From assembly GCA_000720805.1 (NCBI GenBank), contig JODI01000156.1, positions 1 to 10,214 of the forward strand: a stretch of DNA of 10,214 nucleotides, written 5' to 3'. The translations under genes and the position numbers were made by a program. The notes under the pieces are model-generated. The model was given only the letters and a program-made list of their open reading frames with translations, ran no database searches and had not been told where the DNA came from. Origin of the DNA: Streptomyces violaceoruber. GTDB lineage: Bacteria; Actinomycetota; Actinomycetes; Streptomycetales; Streptomycetaceae. Positions 6,202 to 10,214 of the stretch are shown here, piece by piece; position 1 is the stretch's first letter, and every line of letters starts with the position of its first letter.

Positions 6202-6243
6202 CGGACTGGGTCAGCTGTCAGCGCGCCGGGACACTCTCCGGCG
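6189..6243 (-). promoter_or_regulatory. Pause hairpin and competing antiterminator of the thrS leader
   Basis: In the minus-strand RNA, CGCCGG (6243-6238) pairs with CCGGCG (6229-6224) across an 8-base loop, starting at the last base of the third Thr codon. The alternative pairing is UGUCCCGG (6233-6226) with CCGGGGCG (6196-6189): six Watson-Crick and two wobble pairs, consuming the 5' arm of the terminator. The two structures share 6226-6229 and cannot coexist. A ribosome stalled on the Thr codons would mask the first arm and favour the antiterminator. The pairings are seen directly; the mechanism is inferred. Confidence 0.65.
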
Positions 6244-6286
6244 TCGTCGTGGAGGACGGGCGTACGGGTGCGTGGACGCGCTGCAT
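6218..6286 (-). CDS. Leader peptide with three consecutive Thr codons (thrS attenuation)
   Basis: A 22-codon reading frame (MQRVHAPVRPSS, then TTT, then PESVPAR and TGA) in the thrS leader. Codons 13-15 at 6250-6242 are ACG ACG ACG. The stop overlaps neither the terminator nor thrS and lies 17 bases before the terminator stem. No Shine-Dalgarno is visible, but TACGGT at 6298-6293 would serve as a -10 placing the transcription start at the A of this ATG, so the message may be leaderless, which is common in actinobacteria. Placement, Thr run and the downstream switchable hairpins together argue that translation of this peptide senses charged tRNA-Thr. The peptide itself probably has no other function. 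Too short for ordinary gene callers. Confidence 0.72.
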   Translation of the reverse strand: MQRVHAPVRPSSTTTPESVPAR

Positions 6287-6298
6287 GGGCGGACCGTA
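6287..6298 (-). promoter_or_regulatory. Candidate -10 element for a leaderless thrS leader transcript
   Basis: On the minus strand TACGGT (6298-6293) fits TANNNT and is separated by six bases from the ATG of the leader peptide at 6286, the normal distance to a transcription start. No good -35 hexamer is seen 16-18 bases upstream, which keeps confidence low. Confidence 0.4.
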
Positions 6299-6345
6299 GC
6301 AAGGGCCGAGGGGCGGGAGCGACGGGTTTTTCCGGCGCGGGCGGC

Positions 6346-6477
6346 GGATGCCCGGGGTGGGGGCGGATGCCTGGGGTGCGAGGCGAACGCCCAGGGTGGG
6401 CGGCCCGTGGCGGGGGCGAACGCCCGAGGTGGGCGGCGAACACCTGAGGCGGGCGGCGCATGCCCGAGGTGGGCGGC
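6346..6477 (+). repeat. 20-bp GC-rich tandem repeat array
   Basis: Units related to GAACGCCCGAGGTGGGCGGC start at 6346 (19 bases), 6365, 6385, 6405 (truncated, 13 bases), 6418, 6438 and 6458; all others are exactly 20 bases. Most copies can fold as a mini-hairpin such as GCCC-GAGGT-GGGC. The period is not a multiple of three, so it is not coding. It lies between the divergent thrS leader promoter and the lipoprotein gene and fills most of that gap. No protein-coding gene was recognised from 6287 to 6625. Confidence 0.8.
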
Positions 6478-6625
6478 GGCGCGTTCTCGTGGGCGGGAGC
6501 GGCGGGCGCCGTTCGGCAGGGGACTGCCTCACTCGGACGGCTCCGCTCGCTGGTGGAGGGGCAGGGGCGGTGGTGCCGTAGGAGGGCGTACTCGATCTTG
6601 GATGTCGCCCAAGGAGGCACCCCCG

Positions 6626-7399
6626 ATGAATCCAGCCCCGGCCCGTGTCCTCGGTGTCTCCGTTCTCGCCCTGGGTGGTCTGCTCGTCACCGCCGCCTGT
6701 TCCGCGCTCAGTACGCCGCCCACCGCCCAGAAGCCCGACTACGCACCGTCGACCACACCGGCCGGCACCTCCGCACCGTCCCCCGCCGCCCTCACCCAGG
6801 CGCAGGCACAGGCCGCGCTGGTCACGGAGGCCGACCTCGGGGAACCCTGGACGCCGACGCAGGGGGCCGCGATCTGGCACGACGGGCTGCTGAAGGCGAC
6901 GACCGGGCTGCCCGACTGCCGGCGGCTGCTGGACACCTTGTACGCCGAGGAACCGTTCGGGCCGGGCGCCCCGCCCGAGGCCGTGATCAGCCTCGACGAC
7001 GTCTGGAACGAGTCCCAGCTGCGCTACCAGATCGTCACCCGGAACCCTGCCGACGTGGACCGCGCCATCGCCTGGCTGCGGACCCTGCCGAAGAAGTGCG
7101 CGCGGTTCACGGCGACCACCCCCCAGGGCGACCGGCTGGACGGGCAGGTCACCGACGCGGCCCTGCCGGCCGTGGGAGACGCCCGGCAGGGCCTGCGGGT
7201 CACCCTGGCGGGCGCGACGCTGAACGACGAACCGGTCCTGCTCACCCTGGACGTCGGCGTCGTCCGTGTCGGCGACGACGCGATCGGCCTCTCCCACGGC
7301 GGCCTCGGCGACATCGAGCCCGAGGTCACACAGGCGGCCGTACAGCTGGGGGCGCAGCGGCTGGCGGACGTCCGCAAGCTGGGCCGGACGCCGATCTGA
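6626..7399 (+). CDS. Putative secreted lipoprotein, unknown function
   Basis: A 257-residue protein with a lipoprotein signal peptide: MNPAPAR, a hydrophobic run, then LLVTAAC with Cys25 as the likely lipidated residue. A Ser/Thr/Pro/Ala-rich linker (26-52) leads to a folded part starting near LTQAQAQAALVTEADLG. Two further cysteines (in PDCRRLL and KKCARF) could pair. The overall plan, an opening helix with 'L...DLG', an acidic 'DDVWNESQL' strand and a disulfide pair, is reminiscent of extracytoplasmic PknH-like sensor domains, but I cannot assign it. The start is ATG 6626, with AAGGAGG eight bases upstream; the in-frame ATG at 6602 lies ahead of that site. It is divergent from the thrS leader across the 20-bp repeat array. 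Export is well supported; function is unknown. Confidence 0.85.
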   Translation: MNPAPARVLGVSVLALGGLLVTAACSALSTPPTAQKPDYAPSTTPAGTSAPSPAALTQAQAQAALVTEADLGEPWTPTQGAAIWHDGLLKATTGLPDCRRLLDTLYAEEPFGPGAPPEAVISLDDVWNESQLRYQIVTRNPADVDRAIAWLRTLPKKCARFTATTPQGDRLDGQVTDAALPAVGDARQGLRVTLAGATLNDEPVLLTLDVGVVRVGDDAIGLSHGGLGDIEPEVTQAAVQLGAQRLADVRKLGRTPI

Positions 7400-7419
7400 G
7401 CCGACCGGCCCGACGGGAT

Positions 7420-7452
7420 CCGGGCAGGGGCCCGGGCGCCGCCTGTGCCCGG
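7420..7452 (+). terminator. Candidate terminator of the lipoprotein gene
   Basis: CCGGGCA at 7420-7426 pairs with TGCCCGG at 7446-7452, and the GC-rich interior (GGGGC...GCC) could extend the stem with a two-base bulge. It starts 21 bases after the lipoprotein stop and has no U-tract. Confidence 0.45.
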
Positions 7453-7460
7453 TTCGGGAC

Positions 7461-7604
7461 TCCCCCCAGCAGTTCGTCCGGGCCGAGCGTACGTTCCACC
7501 AGGGCGCGGGCGACCGCTGTCAGGGACAGCCGTTGCATCTCCGCGTACCGGCGCAGCAGACCCAGCGCCTCGGTGAAGGAGACACCGGCGTGCTCATCGT
7601 GCAC
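7461..7604 (-). pseudogene. ANTAR-like C-terminal fragment, probably a decayed gene
   Basis: The minus-strand frame from GTG 7604 encodes HAGVSFTEALGLLRRYAEM followed by QRLSLTAVARALVERTLG. This resembles the end of an ANTAR RNA-binding antiterminator domain: 'gvs..eA..lLrryA....l.l..vAralv'. The preceding part of the domain and any sensor domain are absent in this frame. In another frame just upstream there is ADVIAEGVRGAQLVEIPG, which may be the end of a different or frameshifted gene. Downstream the frame stays open to 7326, through the lipoprotein terminator and into the opposite-strand lipoprotein gene, which no intact gene would be expected to do. It could be a chance frame, but the heptad and Leu/Ala pattern is convincing enough to flag. 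Confidence 0.38.
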
Positions 7605-8018
7605 AGCCGTCCGGGGATCTCCACGAGCTGGGCACCCCGCACCCCCTCGGCGATCACGTCGGCGGCCCGCACCCGCTCGTGTCGCCGTTCCTGACGCTGT
7701 TCCTGGCCGGCGTCGCGCGCTGACCGCCGGGAGCCGCCGCCACCGGGGGCACCGTACGGACGGGAGTCGTCGCCGTGGGCGCCGTCGCGGTCGTCCCTGA
7801 GCCGCACGGCCACCGCCGCCTTAGATCAGCGCGGCCAATTTCGTCCATGGTTCCCCGCGGCGAGGGCCCGTCCGGAGCGGGGTCACGTCTCGTGAGGCGC
7901 CCGCGCGAGGAGGCGCGGGCCGACTACTCTCCGTCGTCCCGCCGAGACGCGCTCGCCCGGTGACCGAGCTCTTCGCCGGGGAGGAGGTGGAGCGGGCGGC
8001 GGCTACGCTCCGTCACCG
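7605..8018. other. Gene-poor stretch
   Basis: No frame here has a ribosome binding site, a recognisable domain and a plausible length together. The open frames on the plus strand at 7775 and 7960 and on the minus strand at 7813 and 7848 have no recognisable protein features. A terminator-like hairpin at 7899-7920 is the only structured element I see. Confidence 0.55.
7899..7920. terminator. Candidate terminator of the HTH-TPR regulator
   Basis: GCCCGCGC at 7899-7906 and GCGCGGGC at 7913-7920 form a perfect 8-bp stem with a 6-base loop (GAGGAG on the plus strand). It lies about 100 bases past the regulator stop at 8019. It has no U-tract. Confidence 0.45.
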
Positions 8019-9362
8019 TCACAGAGGCGGCTGCGCGGGTGCGGGTCCGAGGGTGGTGGTGCCGGGCGCCGTACGGTGCCCCAGTCCGGTCCGGTACGCG
8101 TCCAGCGCGGCCTCCACCCGGCCGGTGCGGCGCAGCAGGTCCCCCAGCAGTCGGCACAGGTCGGCCAGGTCACCGGCGGCGCCCGCGCGTTCCAGCAGGC
8201 TGAGCGCCCGGACGTAGTGCTCCTCGGCGGCATCGGTGTCCCGGGCGTCCTCGGCGATGATGCCGAGCAGGCGGTGGGCGGCGGCGGAGTGCAGGGCGCC
8301 GCGTTCGGGGCTGAAGTCGCTGAGCACGTCGTGCAGCAGGGCGGCGGCCTCCTCGGACTTGCCGCGCCGGTGCAGCACGTCGGCGAGCTCCACGGCGGCC
8401 TGGCTGGAGTAGAGAGCGGCACGGGTGGCGGAGAGCATGGTGAGGGCCTGCCTCAACTCGTCCTCGGCCCGGTCGAGTTCGCCGTTCTGCGCGTACACGT
8501 AGCCGCGCATCCAGTGACAGTTGGCGAGTTCGGTGCGCAGCTGCAGCTGCCGGTACAGCTCGGACGCCTTGGCCAGCGATGCGTCGGCCTCGGCGACCCG
8601 GCCCTCGGCTATCAGGGTGCGGGCGACGGAGCGGTGCATCCGGGCGACCAGGGCGGGGTCACCGGCCTGCGGGGCGAGGGCGAGGGCGAACTCGGCGGCC
8701 TGGGCGGCACGGGCGTGGGCGCCCATGTCCATGTACGGGCCGATGACGCTGGCGTAGAGGAGGAGCAGGGCGTCCGGGTCATGCAGACCGCCGCGGTTGA
8801 GCTCGTCGATCGTGGACTCCAGCAGGTAGACGGAGTACCGGAGTTCACCCGCCAGATAGTGGGAGACGGCACGACCGCGCAGGGCCGGGACCCGCACCGG
8901 CAGCGGTACGTCGCCGAACGCCTCCTCCGCCCGCTCGAAGCAGCGGCGCCCCTCCTCCAGCTCGCCGGTCTCCAGGGCGCATTCACCCAGGCCCAGCAGG
9001 GCCGCCGCGACCACCTCGCCGAGGTCGAGCCGTTCGGCCTCGGCGAGCAGGCCGGCGTACTGCTCGGCCGCGGCCTCCGCCTCCCCGGTGGCGAGGGTGC
9101 GGTGGGCCTCGGTGAGCCGGAGGCGCAGGTCGGTGACGAGGTGGGCCGGGCGGCCGGTCGCCAGCTCGTCGAAGCCGACGCCGAGCCGGCCGGACAGGTG
9201 CCGCAGCGCGTCGTCGGAGGGGCGCACCCGGCCCGCCTCCAGCGTGGAGATGTACGCCGGTGTGTACGCGGGCTCCGCCAACTGCTTCTGGGTCAGCCCG
9301 CGTTCGACGCGCAGCTGCTGCACCCGGCGCCCGATCGTCACCGGGTCGTCGCGCTCCGACAT
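8019..9362 (-). CDS. XRE-family HTH regulator with C-terminal TPR repeats
   Basis: A 447-residue cytoplasmic regulator. Residues 9-62 form an XRE/Cro-type helix-turn-helix (TIGRRVQQLRVERGLTQKQL, then PAYISTLEAGRVRPS as recognition helix). From about residue 70 to 430 the protein is a continuous alpha-helical array of tetratricopeptide-like repeats rich in 'A..L..AE.L...GE...A', for example GLGECALETGELEEGRRCFERA and AVELADVLHRRGKSEEAAALL. The C terminus is a Pro/Thr-rich tail. This HTH plus TPR plan is that of peptide-sensing RRNPP regulators (PlcR, NprR, PrgX), although many Streptomyces HTH-TPR proteins have no known ligand. The start is ATG 9362, with AGGGGAG seven bases upstream. A small secreted-peptide gene is divergent from it, with a perfect palindrome in between. 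Domain calls are firm; peptide sensing is inferred. Confidence 0.9.
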   Translation of the reverse strand: MSERDDPVTIGRRVQQLRVERGLTQKQLAEPAYTPAYISTLEAGRVRPSDDALRHLSGRLGVGFDELATGRPAHLVTDLRLRLTEAHRTLATGEAEAAAEQYAGLLAEAERLDLGEVVAAALLGLGECALETGELEEGRRCFERAEEAFGDVPLPVRVPALRGRAVSHYLAGELRYSVYLLESTIDELNRGGLHDPDALLLLYASVIGPYMDMGAHARAAQAAEFALALAPQAGDPALVARMHRSVARTLIAEGRVAEADASLAKASELYRQLQLRTELANCHWMRGYVYAQNGELDRAEDELRQALTMLSATRAALYSSQAAVELADVLHRRGKSEEAAALLHDVLSDFSPERGALHSAAAHRLLGIIAEDARDTDAAEEHYVRALSLLERAGAAGDLADLCRLLGDLLRRTGRVEAALDAYRTGLGHRTAPGTTTLGPAPAQPPL

Positions 9363-9384
9363 CGCCCAACTCCCCTTGTGCCTC

Positions 9385-9414
9385 TTGCCGTTCGACTCCG
9401 TCAGCCCCTAGGTT
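9385..9414 (+). promoter_or_regulatory. Candidate promoter of the small secreted-peptide gene
   Basis: TTGCCG at 9385-9390, an 18-base spacer and TAGGTT at 9409-9414 fit -35/-10 elements. The expected start near 9421 puts the palindrome at 9425-9438 directly downstream, a classic repressor position. Confidence 0.45.
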
Positions 9415-9438
9415 AAACGGCGTATTAAGCATGCTTAA
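9410..9438 (-). promoter_or_regulatory. Candidate promoter of the HTH-TPR regulator
   Basis: On the minus strand TTAAGC (9438-9433), a 17-base spacer and TAACCT (9415-9410) fit a -35/-10 pair. The -35 lies inside the palindrome, and the two divergent promoters overlap. The transcription start would be near 9403, about 40 bases ahead of the regulator ATG. Confidence 0.35.
9425..9438. promoter_or_regulatory. Perfect 14-bp palindrome, candidate operator
   Basis: TTAAGCATGCTTAA is a perfect palindrome in an AT-rich island between the divergent regulator and peptide genes. A half-site-like TTAAAC at 9413-9418 and an overlapping GCTTAAGC at 9433-9440 add to it. It overlaps or abuts both candidate promoters and is the obvious site for the HTH-TPR protein. 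Confidence 0.65.
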
Positions 9439-9482
9439 GCTGTTCCCGAGTTGTCCTGAACTGTCGTTGCTGCGAGGTCGCC

Positions 9483-9671
9483 GTGCTCGAACGCCCCAGC
9501 ACCACCGCGCGTTACACGCGGGGCTTGGCCGCCGCCGTGATCGCCGTCGTCGCCCTGGTCCTGGCGGCGAACGTGGGTCCGGCGAGAGCGGCGGAGCCGA
9601 CACCGGCCCAGGGACAGCATGCCGCGGGGACCACGGACGGCGCCGCCGCTTCGGGCATGCGAGGGCCGTAG
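9483..9671 (+). CDS. Small secreted peptide precursor divergent from the HTH-TPR regulator
   Basis: A 62-residue protein with a clear Sec signal peptide: a positively charged start (LERPSTTARYTRG), the hydrophobic run LAAAVIAVVALVLAANV and an ARA cleavage site at about residue 36. The predicted exported part is about 26 residues (AEPTPAQGQHAAG, then a Gly/Ala-rich tail ending in GMRGP). It has no cysteine and no known domain. The start is GTG 9483, with GAGG five bases upstream. The stop codon lies in the first unit of the 14-bp repeat array. It shares its upstream region with the HTH-TPR gene. By position and architecture it could be the precursor of a signalling peptide read by that regulator, but it could also be an unrelated small secreted protein. 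Confidence 0.68.
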   Translation: MLERPSTTARYTRGLAAAVIAVVALVLAANVGPARAAEPTPAQGQHAAGTTDGAAASGMRGP

Positions 9672-9777
9672 GTCTGTGCCCGTAGGTCTGTGCCCGTAGG
9701 TCTGTGCCCGTAGGTCTGTGCCCGTAGGTCTGTGCCCGGCGTTCTGCTCCTAGACCTGCGCTCGTAGGCCTGCGCCT
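9668..9777 (+). repeat. 14-bp tandem repeat array (five perfect copies plus decayed units)
   Basis: GTAGGTCTGTGCCC is repeated exactly five times, at 9668, 9682, 9696, 9710 and 9724. Diverged units follow at 9738 (GGCGTTCTGCTCCT), about 9752 and 9764 (GTAGGCCTGCGCCT). The TAG stop of the small peptide gene is in the first unit, and the last unit overlaps the stop of the convergent gene at 9776 by two bases. The period is not a multiple of three. No stable terminator hairpin is evident, so the array is the whole intergenic spacer. Confidence 0.95.
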
Positions 9778-10214
9778 AACTCTGCGTCTGCAACTGGCGC
9801 AGCTGCCGGTGCACGTTCTCCAGGGCGCCCTGGCGCCGCCCCGGCACCCGGCCGCGCAGCTCGGCGAGCGCGGTGCCGAGTTCCCGTGCGGGCGTCACGT
9901 CACGGATCTGGGACCACTGGTGATGGGCCCGGTCGACGGCCGCCTCCACCGCGGGCGAGTCCGGCGCCTGCCCGGCATTCAGCCGCGCCCCGGCCACCGC
10001 CAGCCACGTCCGGCAGCTGCGCACCGGATCCCCCGCGAACATCGCCAGATCCGCCCGCACCTCGGTCCAGTGCAACGCCTGGTCGGACCCGGCCCCGTGC
10101 GCCCGGACGGCGTCCTGCTCGTGCTCGGCGGCGAGCGCGTCGGCGTCGGCGTGCCGGCCGTCCTGGACGGCGGCGGTGATGTAGGCGTGGGGGTCGTCGG
10201 GGGCAGGGGGAGCG
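9776..10214 (-). CDS. C-terminal part of a helical (TPR-like) protein, runs off the window
   Basis: The minus-strand frame stays open from the window end to TAG at 9776-9778, giving at least 145 residues. A start at an internal TTG (10075) is unlikely, because coding character continues upstream with AYITAAVQDGRHADADALAA and a following EHEQDAVRAHG segment. The protein is all helical and Ala/Arg-rich, with HWTEVRADLAMFAGDP, TWLAVAGARLNAGQ, AVDRAHHQWSQIRD and ELRGRVPGRRQGALENVHRQ; the repeated helix pairs suggest a TPR-like C-terminal region. There is one cysteine. I do not recognise the family with certainty; it resembles the C-terminal parts of large multi-domain Streptomyces regulatory proteins. 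It converges on the small peptide gene, separated only by the 14-bp repeats. Confidence 0.75.
   Translation of the reverse strand, partial: APPAPDDPHAYITAAVQDGRHADADALAAEHEQDAVRAHGAGSDQALHWTEVRADLAMFAGDPVRSCRTWLAVAGARLNAGQAPDSPAVEAAVDRAHHQWSQIRDVTPARELGTALAELRGRVPGRRQGALENVHRQLRQLQTQS

Noticed and set aside
6128..6300. T-box riboswitch ahead of thrS
   Set aside because: No T-box consensus or specifier stem is visible, and the leader peptide with alternative hairpins explains the region better.
7960..8217. Small plus-strand frame beginning MTELFAGEEVERAA
   Set aside because: It starts promisingly but soon turns Arg/Ser-rich and runs antisense into the HTH-TPR gene; no good ribosome binding site.
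8076..9416. 446-residue open frame on the plus strand
   Set aside because: Antisense shadow of the HTH-TPR regulator; Gly/Val/Gln-rich with no domain.
9668..9737. CRISPR array
   Set aside because: The repeats are 14 bases and directly adjacent with no spacers; this is a simple tandem array.

Overview
The window looks like chromosomal DNA of a Streptomyces or close actinobacterial relative. It has very high GC with strong third-position bias, GTG starts, an LAETG-type sortase substrate, a NiCoT metal permease behind a cobalamin riboswitch, and a helix-turn-helix/TPR regulator. Bases 1-52 are not genomic. They match an Illumina Nextera i7 adapter ending in the Tn5 mosaic end, so the window starts at an untrimmed contig end.

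Layout. (1) 53-1543: a secreted, sortase-anchored LAETG surface protein (+) with a candidate promoter and an inverted-repeat operator, followed by a degenerate ~14-bp repeat array and a strong hairpin terminator facing the next gene. (2) 1544-3347: an ArsR-family repressor (-) divergent from a nickel/cobalt permease (+). The gap holds a 24-bp dyad and a well-conserved cobalamin riboswitch, so the permease is probably a cobalt importer feeding B12 synthesis. (3) 3398-3873: a small secreted peptidoglycan-binding protein (+) and a terminator shared with the convergent unit. (4) 6300-3894 (-): a short threonyl-tRNA synthetase lacking the editing domain, followed by a nucleoside hydrolase. Ahead of thrS is what reads as a complete ribosome-mediated attenuator: a candidate leaderless 22-codon leader peptide with three consecutive Thr codons, a pause hairpin, a competing antiterminator and a 12-bp terminator. 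(5) 6346-7399: a non-coding 20-bp tandem array and a lipoprotein (+). (6) 7400-8018: mostly gene-poor, with a decayed ANTAR-like fragment. (7) 8019-9671: an XRE-HTH/TPR regulator (-) divergent from a 62-aa secreted peptide (+), with a perfect 14-bp palindrome between candidate promoters. The arrangement resembles RRNPP regulator/peptide quorum-sensing pairs. (8) 9668-9777: five perfect 14-bp tandem repeats plus decayed copies, then the C-terminal end of a gene (-) that runs off the window.

The two most interesting items are the thrS attenuator with its editing-less synthetase, and the HTH-TPR/secreted-peptide pair. All claims come from reading the sequence and family knowledge; no search or folding program was run.
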